From: Thiohalocapsa sp. ML1
Lineage (GTDB): Bacteria; Pseudomonadota; Gammaproteobacteria; Chromatiales; Chromatiaceae
NCBI RefSeq assembly: GCF_001469165.1
Contig: NZ_JABX01000009.1
Location: 1-64,000 of the forward strand
Reading direction: 5' to 3'
DNA length: 64,000 nt
The notes under the pieces were generated by a model that searched no databases, was not told where the DNA came from, and was given only the letters and a program-made list of their open reading frames with translations. The position numbers were made by a program, and so were the translations under genes. Position 1 is the stretch's first letter. Every line of letters starts with the position of its first letter. Below are positions 20,462 through 28,234 of the stretch, piece by piece.

Positions 20462-20495
20462 CTCCATGCTCCGCGGGCCGAACACAGAAAGGGGC

Positions 20496-20523
20496 ATTTG
20501 CGATTTGCGATTTGCGATTTGCG
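20496..20523. repeat. Tandem heptamer (ATTTGCG)x4
   Basis: Four perfect head-to-tail copies of a 7-bp unit, 35 bases upstream of the ArdC/ImmA-like start codon. It could be a slippage-prone tract in the promoter or leader of that gene. Confidence 0.85.
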
Positions 20524-20874
20524 GGCAACAAGATACACGACAGCCAGGACCCGAGGGGTGCAGTTTCTGCGCCTGGTGCCCTCCTAGCCCTGATCGGTGG
20601 CGGAGCCAGACGCTAATTCAGCGAGTGATGCGATTGAAAAACCCAAAACACATAGTCTTTGGGCGATGCGTCGGGGCCGTGCCCCGCTCGGAGTTGACGA
20701 TGCCCGGTCGCGGCCAGCCAAGCCGAGGCGCAGCCAAAGCCCTGACACCGGGGAGGCAACCTACAGACTTGCTAGGGAAACCTACAGGTACGCGCGGGCG
20801 CGGGTTGGGGTTGGTGCCGACGAGCGTTTTCCGGCTTGATGCGCAGGGGCGCCTGATCTGCCGTTGACAAGCGT
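20524..20874. other. Intergenic, no confident gene
   Basis: Two short forward frames overlap here (about 20597-20839 and 20629-20867). Neither has a good ribosome binding site or recognisable family, and the composition of both is arginine/proline-rich. One contains the mildly protein-like segment EATYRLARETYRYARARVGV; it may be a remnant. Confidence 0.3.
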
Positions 20875-21198
20875 CTACATACCCAGCAGCAACAGTGCCA
20901 TCGGGTCGCCTTCAGCGGCGAGACGCGCAAGCTGAAGTCGGCGCTGAATGCGGCGGCGCGTGGCCCAGCCTTTTTTTGCCGCCGCTGCGCGCGTTGAGGC
21001 GTGTTCGGGCCGGGCTAGTGCTGCGCGTGCTTTCTCAAGGTTTCGTCGCGACCGTTGCTTGCCGGCTTCCGTCGTCGGGCCGCAACTCAGGCCGCCATGA
21101 AACCGGCAGCGGCCGTTCGCCAGCGCCATAGCCTGGCATGGCGTGCCTTTGCGCGTGCGAGCGCCGCAGCGCGCGCGGGTGTGTCGTCGTCCCGCCAT
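20875..21198 (-). CDS. Small HGG-motif protein (phage/mobile-element type)
   Basis: A 107-residue basic protein with CGARTRKGTPCQAMALANGR followed by CRFHGGLSCGP and TEAGKQRSRRN, the cysteine/HGG pattern seen in small proteins of phages and integrative elements; its function is unknown. The ATG at 21198 follows, by four bases, the stop of an upstream truncated frame, suggesting a former operon. A TTG at 21213 is an alternative start. It supports the view that this stretch is mobile-element debris. Confidence 0.65.
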   Translation of the reverse strand: MAGRRHTRARCGARTRKGTPCQAMALANGRCRFHGGLSCGPTTEAGKQRSRRNLEKARAALARPEHASTRAAAAKKGWATRRRIQRRLQLARLAAEGDPMALLLLGM

Positions 21199-21202
21199 GT
21201 CG

Positions 21203-21450
21203 TCACCACTCAAGGCGCCGCGTTATCGTGTAGACCGCGTGCTCGACACGCAACGACAGCGACGAGCGGCCAGTCGCTTGGAAAAATGCTCGCGCCTGCC
21301 GAATTGCCTCGTGAGCGATCCATTCAGGCGCCGGTCCTGCATCGGCAGTCAGTAGCCGCTCGACGGCCTCAGCCTGGCCTGTCCAGCCGTTGCGCTGGAC
21401 GAGCTTGTCGAGCCGCTCGACGGCTTCATGTGTCAGGCGCGGGTTGCCTT
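21203..21450 (-). pseudogene. Truncated open frame lacking a start codon
   Basis: A reverse-strand frame reads ...GNPRLTHEAVERLDKLVQRN followed by GWTGQAEAVERLL and ends RVEHAVYTITRRLEW at a TGA at 21203. It has protein-like composition but no ATG or GTG at a sensible place; an AGGAGAG motif lies upstream without a start codon after it. It precedes the HGG-motif gene by four bases. I do not recognise the family; it is probably a gene that lost its 5' end. Confidence 0.4.
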
Positions 21451-21573
21451 CTCTCCTTAATCGGCTAGAGTTCGGCCCGAATGATTGGGCGTGTTTAGTT
21501 CGTCGAGGACGCGGTGCTGGACCCCTTCACGCGCTCCGGGTCTCGCCGGCCACGCCCGCGGCAATGTCGGCAC

Positions 21574-21758
21574 GACCGGCCGGCCATCGCCGAGGCTGGC
21601 GTGACGGCTGCAACTGGTGCACCTGGCGGTTGAGATCCCCCAGCGGGTCGGGAAATGGCCCTTGCGGCCGGCTTGGCGTCGGCGGCATGGCGGCGGACTT
21701 GGTGCTTGCCCGGCGCGGTCGGACATCGCCGAGCAGTCCGGGCCGGGGCGTGCGGCGC
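21574..21758. repeat. Diverged downstream flank of the CHAD duplication
   Basis: Matches 25108-25301 with many substitutions and small indels; shared words include GGGAAATGGCCCT, GCGGCCGGCTTGGCGTC and GGCGGACTTGG. No gene is evident. Confidence 0.7.
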
Positions 21759-22116
21759 TCAGGCCGCGCGCTGCGCCTCGGTCCAGTACACGCCTAGGCG
21801 CTTGCCGAGGGCCTTCGGGTGCTCCGCGTAAACGATTTCCCCCAGGTGCCGCGCCCGCCGGCGCAGCAGCTCACTCTGGCGGCGCATCTCGCGGTTCAGC
21901 GCGAGCTCCCCGGCGAGCGGCTCGTCCGCGGTCGGCCCCTGCGGGCGCAGTTCGGCCAGCAAGTCGGTGAGCACGGCGAGGTCGTGGTCCTCCCCGAGCA
22001 GGCCCTGGAGCGCCTTGACCGCGCGGCGCTGCGCCTTGATGAGCTTGGGCCAGCCCGGCTGCAACAGGCGTAGCTGGTAGCCGAGGTACTTGGTGCGCTT
22101 GCGCCAGTCGTGGAAG
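21759..22116 (-). pseudogene. 5'-truncated copy of the CHAD-domain gene
   Basis: The last 118 or so codons of the CHAD gene at 25302-26315 are repeated here almost perfectly: over about 355 bases I found one difference, G for C, changing EQPKALG to EHPKALG. The match stops abruptly after the FHDWRKRTKYLG codons, and no start codon or N-terminal half is present. Downstream of the stop the two loci remain recognisably related but clearly diverged (see the entries at 21574 and 25108). Confidence 0.85.
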
Positions 22117-22129
22117 GCGCCGGCGGGCG

Positions 22130-22344
22130 CGCCCGCGGCGCCGGCGCCGAGGCGCAGGGCTTCGCCGCGCCGCTGTTGCGCAAGGGATCGAGGCTGCGCC
22201 TCGCGCTGCCGGAGGAGCGCGACCCACGCCGCCGACCGCACCGAGCGCATCGCCGACCTGCTCGCGGTCTGGGCGCGGCAGATGGACAGCGACCAGGCCC
22301 GCGCCGAGGCCGAGGGGCTGCTGTTCGGGCTGCGGTCGGGGTAG
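22130..22344 (+). pseudogene. C-terminal fragment of an unknown protein
   Basis: Forward-strand frames here look protein-like but need a frame change: first QGFAAPLLRKGSRLRLALPE, then (other frame) DRTERIADLLAVWARQMDSD and QARAEAEGLLFGLRSG with a stop at 22344. It abuts the truncation point of the CHAD copy, consistent with a deletion or insertion junction between two unrelated genes. Family unknown. Confidence 0.35.
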
Positions 22345-22444
22345 CGGCGAGCCATGGCCGCAGGCGCCGAGATAACCGGTGGACTATGCTCTGATCTCCG
22401 CAAGAGATTCCCACGAGATTCAAGCGACTGGCGAGGTGACGTGG

Positions 22445-22672
22445 ATGCAGATCGAAGCCCTGGTTGACGCCCGCGGAGTGCTTCAGGCCGAGTTGCCGGC
22501 GGAATTGCGAGGCAAGCGGGTGCGTGTTGACGTTCAGGCCGTTGAGGAGGCGCTTCCCACGCAGTGGGACATCCTGTCGCGACGGATTGATGAGCTGGAC
22601 GCCTTGACCGAGCCGAAGCGGACACACGCAAAGATCCTGAAAGCGCTGCGCGACTTTCGCGAGACGGGATGA
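22445..22672 (+). CDS. Putative antitoxin of a PIN-domain toxin-antitoxin pair
   Basis: A 75-residue protein starting MQIEALVDARGVLQAELPAE with GAGGTG upstream of the ATG at 22445. The first half looks like a short beta-rich DNA-binding fold, the second is helical and charged (DILSRRIDELDAL), a common plan for small antitoxins. Its TGA overlaps the ATG of the PIN gene (ATGA), the usual coupling in toxin-antitoxin operons. A longer start at 22379 is possible. The antitoxin family is not identified; the call rests on size, order and coupling. Confidence 0.7.
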   Translation: MQIEALVDARGVLQAELPAELRGKRVRVDVQAVEEALPTQWDILSRRIDELDALTEPKRTHAKILKALRDFRETG

Positions 22673-23080
22673 AGCGGGCGTACGCCGATAGCTGCATCTG
22701 GATCACCCTGTTGGAGGGGGCTGATGGCCTATCGAGGGCCCATCCGCAGCGCGATTGCGGAGCTGGCCGCCGATGGATGGCGCCTTTGGACGTCCGATGC
22801 CGTTCGGTTGGAAGTCTTGGTGCAGCCGCAGCGGACAGGTCGCGCCGAGATCGTCCGAGCCTATGAGGGCCTGCTCGCCGCCCGCGACGCGCTGCCGGTC
22901 ACCCGCACCGTGTTCAGCGACGCGCGCGCGGTCGCCGTGGACGAGGGCCTCAAGGCAATGGACGCGGTGCACGTGTCCATTGCACGCGCCCATGGCTGCG
23001 AACGGTTCCTGACCACGGACCCGCACTTTCGGCGCCTGCGCTGCATGGAGCCGCGCTGGATCGATCTCGGCCGCGCCTAG
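22669..23080 (+). pseudogene. PIN-domain toxin (RNase) interrupted by a frameshift
   Basis: The frame starts MKRAYADSCIWITLLEG, the PIN N-terminus with the first catalytic Asp, and then goes out of frame in a run of five G residues at 22716-22720. Removing one G restores ...LLEGLMAYRGPIRSAIAELA and the rest of a complete PIN domain of 136 residues with SDAVRLEVLV, GLKAMDAVHV and FLTTDPHF carrying the other acidic residues. PIN toxins are Mg-dependent RNases. As written the toxin is broken; a sequencing error or slippage-driven on/off switching in the G-run cannot be excluded. The second part ends one base before the next ATG. Confidence 0.8.
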
Positions 23081-23715
23081 ATGCCCGGCGATGCCCCCGC
23101 CTGCGCGCCCCCCCCCTGGCGGCTGGCCTACAGCACCTCCAGCGATGCTGTCGGCGGCAAGCCGGTGGACATCCTGCACGACTTCTACCTCCCGGCGCTG
23201 CGCCGCGCGGTGCGCTACGACCGCGTGGCGGGCTACTTCCGCTCGTCCTCGCTGGCGGCGGCCTCGCAGGGGTTCTCCGCCTTCGTCGGCAACGGCGGCA
23301 AGGCGCGCATGGTGGTGGGCGCCGATCTGCACCCGGACGACGTGGCGGCGGTCCTCGCGGGCGACGAGGCACGACTCGCGGCGCGTTTGACCGCCGAATT
23401 GGTCGCCTCGGAGCAATGGCCGGAGGCCGAGCGGCGCGGCGTCGCGCTGCTGGCCTGGATGAGTCAACGCCGAGAACATCGACGTCCATCGCGACTGGAC
23501 CGGCGACGAAAACCGCGAGCGCGCGGATGCCGCCGAGGCGCGTTTCGAGCGCACCTGGGAGAACAAGAACCCGAGCCTCGCGGTGCTGACGCTGCCGGAT
23601 GCGGTGCCAACGCTTGGTGCAATACGCGGCGGGCGTTGCGCGTCCGCTTGAGATCGATGGCAGCAGCGAGCTGCCCCTGAGCGTGCCGCCGCCCTCGGCG
23701 CTGGAACGGCACCGG
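23081..23715 (+). pseudogene. Remnant of a PLD-domain DEAD/DEAH helicase gene
   Basis: The first 127 codons read GKPVDILHDFYLPALRRAVR, then YDRVAGYFRSSSLAAASQG and GVALLAWM, the N-terminal phospholipase-D-like domain of large phage-defence-type helicases. At about 23461 the frame jumps by deletion to AENIDVHRDWTGDENRERAD...WENKNPSLAVLTLPDAVP, and jumps again near 23620 to EIDGSSELPLSVPPPSALE before dissolving. The SF2 motor domains are absent. So only a fragmentary 5' third of a gene that is normally over 900 codons remains. The family attribution is from recognisable segments and should be confirmed by search. Confidence 0.7.
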
Positions 23716-23980
23716 CGCTGCCCCAGCGACCTGCCTACGCTGATGGCTGCCTCTGACGGTGGGGCTTCCGGGAGGCCGCTCCTAACGCGGAACCGGCACC
23801 GGCGAGGCCGCTGACATATGCGCAATTTCGGGCCAAGCTCAGGTATGGTGAGCAAAGCAAGGGGTCTGCTGGTGAATTTCGGCAGGCAAGAACCAACCTT
23901 GACCAAAGTCAAGATCCATTTGGCCCTTCCCCTCAACCTAGCTCCGTACAGAGCTAGTAAACCGGACATTACTGTACACC
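23716..23980. other. Intergenic region with lower GC
   Basis: No gene. Base composition drops toward the next gene (AT-rich words such as CCGGACATTACTGTACACC), so a promoter for the forward gene at 23981 probably lies here, but no unambiguous -10/-35 pair was identified. Confidence 0.35.
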
Positions 23981-24553
23981 ATGATTACAAGGCTCGCGCA
24001 AAAGCATCCGATCAAAGGTTCCCGGGAATTTGAGCTTGTCGATGACGAGGTTCGGTACATCATCAAGTTGCCGCTCAGAACGGAATCTTTGAGCGTAGTC
24101 TTGAACGTCTTGGACCCTGAGCCTGTGTTTTCGGGGTCGACGCTTTCGTTCGTCAGCCAGGTGAACAGAGAGCCACTGGTTGAGTTGTTTCTCGATAAGC
24201 CGGATCGGGAGACCTTCGCTCAGTTCGTGAGCACGATGCAGCGACGGATTATCGAGGAGGATTTCGGCCGACTTCGCGTCCTGGATAAAGGCGTCGATGT
24301 AAACGTCGACGGAATCACTGAATCGATTGATATGCTGCGGAGATACGTGGACCCGCAGGAGATTGAGAGCTTGCTTGCTGCGTTGGAGGAGCTCAAGCAG
24401 AAGCCGGAGAGCTCGCAATGCCTGAAACGTGTCGCTGAAGCGTTCAATGAGCTTGGTTTTGCGCAAGGCCAGGTGCTGCTCTATGCGCCCTACATCAACT
24501 TTCTGTTGTCAGGTGCCGGTGCGGAGAGTGACCGGTCAGACAACGAGAAGTAG
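23981..24553 (+). CDS. Hypothetical protein, acquired-looking
   Basis: Unrecognised 190-residue acidic protein (MITRLAQKHPIKGSREFELV...). It has no signal peptide or membrane segment; the middle looks beta-rich (VRYIIKLPLRTESLSVVLNVLD) and the second half helical (VDPQEIESLLAALEELKQKPE). Base composition is visibly lower in GC than the flanking metabolic genes, suggesting transfer. It is followed 53 bases later by a glutaredoxin gene with the same composition, so the two probably travel together. Confidence 0.65.
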   Translation: MITRLAQKHPIKGSREFELVDDEVRYIIKLPLRTESLSVVLNVLDPEPVFSGSTLSFVSQVNREPLVELFLDKPDRETFAQFVSTMQRRIIEEDFGRLRVLDKGVDVNVDGITESIDMLRRYVDPQEIESLLAALEELKQKPESSQCLKRVAEAFNELGFAQGQVLLYAPYINFLLSGAGAESDRSDNEK

Positions 24554-24606
24554 CGGAATCGACATGTCCTTTCGCGACACGATCACTTCTTTAATTCGAG
24601 ATCAGA

Positions 24607-24864
24607 ATGACGGCAAAAGTCGAGCTCTACGGCACAACCAATTGCAGGAAATGCGTTGATGTCCGGGCGTTGTTGGACCGATATGGCATCGAGTATGTTG
24701 ACTATCTGATCGATTTGATGCCGCTTGAGAAAGACGAGATGCTCCGGCGCTGTGGGCTCAAGTACTACCCCCAGATATTCATTAACGATGAACATATCGG
24801 GGGAGAAGAAGAGTTGATGATGCTGGAGGCTGACGGCCGGTTGCAGAAGCTACTGGGTGTGTAA
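24607..24864 (+). CDS. Glutaredoxin-like thiol oxidoreductase
   Basis: An 85-residue glutaredoxin: LYGTTNCRKCVDVRALLDRY has the active-site CxxC as CRKC, and YPQIFINDEHIGGEEEL gives the cis-proline and glutathione-binding GG segment. It would reduce disulfides or glutathionylated proteins in the cytosol. The dipeptide RK between the cysteines differs from the classical CPYC. The neighbour at 23981 may be its partner. The ATG at 24607 overlaps an out-of-frame small frame starting MSFRDTITSL at 24564, which I do not call. Confidence 0.85.
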   Translation: MTAKVELYGTTNCRKCVDVRALLDRYGIEYVDYLIDLMPLEKDEMLRRCGLKYYPQIFINDEHIGGEEELMMLEADGRLQKLLGV

Positions 24865-25107
24865 GACACGAGCTGCGCCCGTGGCACGAGGCCGCAGAAA
24901 TACGAGGCGTGCCAGGTTCGCCAACCGTTCGGGGCGATCATGCCGAAATGCGGGCGTTTTGCTCCGCCGCCGACCCGACGTGCCCCCCGGCAACGTGGGT
25001 CTCCAGGCTTCGGCAGCGTGGTGGTGACTTCGATGCGGTCCGCGAGAAAGCAGCTACGACGCCGACGGACAACTGATCGCCATCCACGGGCCCTTCGGCT
25101 GCACCAC
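24865..25107. other. Intergenic, no feature seen
   Basis: No gene or RNA is recognisable between the glutaredoxin stop and the start of the duplicated CHAD flank. Confidence 0.35.
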
Positions 25108-25301
25108 GACGATCGAGCGCGGCGCCCACGGTACCCTGGCCGAGGCCGGCGCGACCACTGCACCCGGCGGCTCAGATCCCCCAACGGGCCGGGAAATGGC
25201 CCTGCGGCCGGCTTGGCGTCGCCGGAACAGCGGCGGACTTGGCGCTTGCGCTACGCGGCCGGACATCATCGCCGACCGGTGCCGGCAGGCGCGTGCGGCG
25301 C
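25108..25301. repeat. Diverged downstream flank of the CHAD duplication (second copy)
   Basis: Counterpart of 21574-21758, lying immediately 3' of the intact CHAD gene. Short forward-strand and reverse-strand frames are present but not conserved between the two copies. Confidence 0.65.
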
Positions 25302-26315
25302 TCAGGCCGCGCGCTGCGCCTCGGTCCAGTACACGCCTAGGCGCTTGCCGAGGGCCTTCGGCTGCTCCGCGTAAACGATTTCCCCCAGGTGCCGCGCCCG
25401 CCGGCGCAGCAGCTCACTCTGGCGGCGCATCTCGCGGTTCAGCGCGAGCTCCCCGGCGAGCGGCTCGTCCGCGGTCGGCCCCTGCGGGCGCAGTTCGGCC
25501 AGCAAGTCGGTGAGCACGGCGAGGTCGTGGTCCTCCCCGAGCAGGCCCTGGAGCGCCTTGACCGCGCGGCGCTGCGCCTTGATGAGCTTGGGCCAGCCCG
25601 GCTGCAACAGGCGTAGCTGGTAGCCGAGGTACTTGGTGCGCTTGCGCCAGTCGTGAAAGGCGTCGGCGTGCGGTTGCGCGTAGGCGCGTTGCATGGCCTT
25701 GCGCCCGCGCCGGTAGGTCTTCTTGAGGCCGGGTCCGAGCAGCGCGAAGGCATGCGCCGTATCCTGCTTTGCCGCGAGTCGCCAATCCGGGATGCGCTCG
25801 CGTGCCTCCAGCATCCAGCCGCGGAACGTCGCGAGCCGTTCCGGTAGGTCGCCGATGCCGGCATGGGCCTCTTCGCGGTAGCCGGACAGGGTTTCGCGCA
25901 GGCCGGTGATCGCCGAGGGCTCCACCTCCTCAAACAGCACAGGTTCGCGCGGGGGCGGTGCGCAGGCGACGTGCGCCTCGGCGGCGAAGTCGGCACCCTG
26001 TTTCGACTGCGGCTGCGCCCGTCGCAGCACGAGGTCGAAGGTTGCCAGGGCCGCGTCCGCGTCGCGCATGACGGCGAGGTGTGCGGCGGCGTCCCGGAAG
26101 GCGCGGTTCTCGGCCTGATACAGGTCCGGTGCGGCGCGGCGCAGGAGCCGCAGCAGGCCGCGCAGTTTCTTCATGTCCTTACGCGCCTCGTGCAGCGCTG
26201 TCGCCGGCGGCACGTCGGGGTTCTCGATTTGGCCGATGGCGTCGTCGATGAGCGCCCTGCCGAGGCGCTGCAGGCCTGCTTGTGGATGCTCGGTCGGTGC
26301 CAGCTCGAAACGCAT
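25302..26315 (-). CDS. CHAD-domain protein
   Basis: A 337-residue CHAD (conserved histidine alpha-helical) protein. CHAD domains bind inorganic polyphosphate through conserved His/Lys/Arg residues and are often found on polyphosphate granules or next to polyphosphate kinases. Visible are ALHEARKDMKKLRGLLRLL near residue 50 and, in the C-terminal repeat, DAFHDWRKRTKYLGYQL and LGEDHDLAVL, the usual basic/histidine helices. The ATG at 26315 (MRFELAPTEHPQ) gives a full-length domain; upstream frame is low-complexity. A near-identical copy of its last third lies at 21759-22116. No polyphosphate kinase is in the window. Confidence 0.88.
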   Translation of the reverse strand: MRFELAPTEHPQAGLQRLGRALIDDAIGQIENPDVPPATALHEARKDMKKLRGLLRLLRRAAPDLYQAENRAFRDAAAHLAVMRDADAALATFDLVLRRAQPQSKQGADFAAEAHVACAPPPREPVLFEEVEPSAITGLRETLSGYREEAHAGIGDLPERLATFRGWMLEARERIPDWRLAAKQDTAHAFALLGPGLKKTYRRGRKAMQRAYAQPHADAFHDWRKRTKYLGYQLRLLQPGWPKLIKAQRRAVKALQGLLGEDHDLAVLTDLLAELRPQGPTADEPLAGELALNREMRRQSELLRRRARHLGEIVYAEQPKALGKRLGVYWTEAQRAA

Positions 26316-26458
26316 AACGGGGTCCCGCGTCGGTGTGCTCCCGACAGTTGAAGCAGCGTCCGTGCCAGCCCGCCCTTGGACGGGCAGCGGGCAAGGCTGC
26401 GGCGCCCTGACCCCGGCGTGGGCGATGCCTGTTGACGGCATGGCGGAAGGGCCGAGGG
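26316..26458. other. Upstream region of the CHAD gene
   Basis: No gene. Presumably contains the reverse-strand CHAD promoter. Confidence 0.3.
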
Positions 26459-26623
26459 CCGAGGGCCGAGGGCCGAGGGCAAAGGGCCAAGGGCCAAGGC
26501 CGACCTCCTCGGCCCTCGGCCCTTGGCCCTTGGCCCTTGGCTAACCTGCGGCAACGAGCGCGCTGCGCAAAAAGACGCTCCGTGCCCTGGTTGCTCTGAG
26601 ACTCTGCCTCGCCCGGGGTGACG
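26459..26623. repeat. Family B heptamer-hairpin repeat, copy 1
   Basis: Arrays of the heptamers GGGCCGA and GGGCCAA run one way, then their complements (CCTCGGC, CCTTGGC) run back, so 26459-26541 can fold into a long hairpin of about 35-bp arms around GACCTCC. About 50 bases later comes GAGACTCTGCCTCGCCC, a variant of the GAGGCTCTGCCTCGCTAG motif that accompanies the other copies at about 31.9 and 40.5 kb. Confidence 0.8.
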
Positions 26624-26706
26624 CGGGAAAGGAGCGCGACGCGGGCGGTCGCTGTAACATCCGCGCCGGCGCTCCCGCCTCCTGACTTTTGCATAGGATC
26701 TCTCCC

Positions 26707-27372
26707 ATGAACGATCGCCCCGTCGTCGCTGCATCCGACGAGGCCGCACCGCGCCGCGGCCTGGTCGCCGCCCTGGAAATCATCGCCGCGGGCGCGCCGG
26801 CGGAGGGCATGACCCTGCACGACTTCACGCATGCGCTGGGCGAGCGCGCCTTCGGCCTGATGCTGTTCGCGCTGGCGTTGCCCGTCACCATCCCGCTGCT
26901 CTACGGCATTCCGCAGATCGTCTCGCTGCCCATGATGGCCATTGCGGTGCAGATGGCCATGGGCCGTTCCGAGCCCTGGATGCCGCAGCGCTTCCGCCAG
27001 CGCAAGCTCGGCAAGGCCGGGCTGGAGCAGATGGCCCGCGGCGCGCGCAAATGGTTCGGCTGGATCGAGCGCCTCGCCCGGCCGCGGCTCCTGCTCCTGT
27101 CCGGGCCCACGGCGGAACGGCTGGTGGGCGCCATCTTCGTGGTGTTCATCGCGAGCATCCTGATCCCGTTTCCGGCGACGAACTCGGTACCTGGCATCGG
27201 CGTCGCGCTCGCCTCCATCGGCCTCATTACCCGCGACGGGCTGCTGGTGCTGGCCGGCATCGCCATCGGGCTCGGTTGGATCGTGCTCTTGGTCGTCGGC
27301 ATCAGCATCTTCGGCCCCGCCTTCATCGACCTGTTCAAGGACGCCATCAAGGCGCTCATCGGCGTCGGCTGA
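26707..27372 (+). CDS. ExoD-family membrane protein
   Basis: A 221-residue protein of the ExoD family, named for a gene needed for exopolysaccharide production and alkali tolerance in rhizobia; the biochemical activity is not known. The N-terminal LEIIAAGAPAEGMTLHDFTHALGERAFG block and the hydrophobic segment LMLFALALPVTIPLLYGIPQIVSLPMM are typical, followed by further membrane segments (LVGAIFVVFIASILIPFPATNSVPG and two more). The ATG at 26707 is preferred to an ATG six codons upstream because family members start close to it. A hairpin follows the gene. Confidence 0.85.
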   Translation: MNDRPVVAASDEAAPRRGLVAALEIIAAGAPAEGMTLHDFTHALGERAFGLMLFALALPVTIPLLYGIPQIVSLPMMAIAVQMAMGRSEPWMPQRFRQRKLGKAGLEQMARGARKWFGWIERLARPRLLLLSGPTAERLVGAIFVVFIASILIPFPATNSVPGIGVALASIGLITRDGLLVLAGIAIGLGWIVLLVVGISIFGPAFIDLFKDAIKALIGVG

Positions 27373-27383
27373 GCCCCGGGTAC

Positions 27384-27431
27384 GCCGACTTCAGTCGGCT
27401 GCCTCCGGCGCGGGCTCGATGCCCGCGCCGG
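27384..27431. repeat. Two adjacent palindromes after exoD
   Basis: GCCGACTTCAGTCGGC at 27384-27399 is followed by CCGGCGCGGGC / GCCCGCGCCGG arms around TCGAT at 27405-27431. A closely similar pair (TTTCAGCCGGCT, then GCCGGGGGC-TCGAC-GCCCCCGGC) is found at about 58850-58890, so this is a dispersed palindrome unit rather than only a terminator of exoD. Confidence 0.7.
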
Positions 27432-27610
27432 GAGGCCCGAACACCGCGGCGCTCCCAAAGCCCGCCGCCCCTGCCGGCCGGTCCTACGGGCCGCGCCAGC
27501 GCACCTTGTCAGCACGCATCGGCGTCTACAGTGAAGGTAGGAGCGGAGCGGGCGGCAGACGGCAACGCTCACGCCCGCCCGGAAGCCAACCAAGCACTGG
27601 AGGTATCGCC

Positions 27611-28045
27611 ATGACGACCTGGGCCGTTGTCGCCAATGCCGCCCGCGCGCGGCTCTATGCACTGGAAGGCCGCGGCGCGCCGCTGAAAGAGATCGAGGAC
27701 CTGATCTGGGCCGAGGGCCAGCTTAAGGGGCACGAGCTGGAGGCGGACGCGCCCGGCCGCAGCTTCGACTCCGCCGGTGCGGGCCGGCACGCGATGGAGC
27801 CGTCGCTGGACCCGCGCGCGGAAGAGGCCGCGCGGTTCGCGCACGAGATCGCGGACCAGCTCGAGTCGAGCTACAAGCAGCACAAGTTCGACCAGCTCTG
27901 CGTCATCGCGCCGCCGGCGTTCCTGGGCCTGCTGCGCCGGGAGATCGGCAAGCCGCTCAGCGGGGCGGTGGCCGGCGAGCTGAATAAGGACCTGACCCAC
28001 GCCGGTACGGATCGCATCGCCACGGAGCTGTGGGAGATGCTGTGA
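27611..28045 (+). CDS. Host-attachment-family protein
   Basis: A 144-residue cytosolic protein of the family named after a plant-host attachment gene; its molecular role is not established, and it is widespread in free-living proteobacteria. Typical segments are TTWAVVANAARARLYALEG at the N-terminus and FDQLCVIAPPAFLGLLRREIGK, then VAGELNKDLTH, near the C-terminus, a fold related to the eRF1/Pelota-like domain. The ATG has a near-perfect GGAGGT upstream. Confidence 0.85.
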   Translation: MTTWAVVANAARARLYALEGRGAPLKEIEDLIWAEGQLKGHELEADAPGRSFDSAGAGRHAMEPSLDPRAEEAARFAHEIADQLESSYKQHKFDQLCVIAPPAFLGLLRREIGKPLSGAVAGELNKDLTHAGTDRIATELWEML

Positions 28046-28234
28046 TGCCCCCGGGGCGTCGGCGGAGGTTCGGCAGACGCCAGCCGCGCCGGCGTCGGGC
28101 CGGTGCATGAGGGCGTGACGCAGCGGGCGAGGGCCGCTGTGGAGGATTTCGCGGGCTTCGGCTTGGGTCGCCGCTGCGGCGATCGATGCGAGATCCGGCA
28201 GCAGGCGAGACGCGGATACGCCACGTCTGCGATC
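28046..28234. other. Upstream region of the PotD-like gene
   Basis: No feature seen. The coding frame of the next gene stays open through this stretch, but the sequence before the ATG at 28235 has no signal-peptide character. Confidence 0.3.

Noticed and set aside
20597-20839. 80-codon forward frame
   Set aside because: Overlapping alternatives in two frames, arginine/proline-rich composition and no ribosome binding site; kept only as a possible remnant.
24564-24659. Small forward frame MSFRDTITSL... between the hypothetical protein and glutaredoxin
   Set aside because: It overlaps the glutaredoxin start out of frame and has no family or good ribosome binding site.
9632-26315. A second att copy of the tRNA-Lys 3' end closing a genomic island
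   Set aside because: I did not find the tRNA 3' sequence repeated within the window, so island ends were not claimed.
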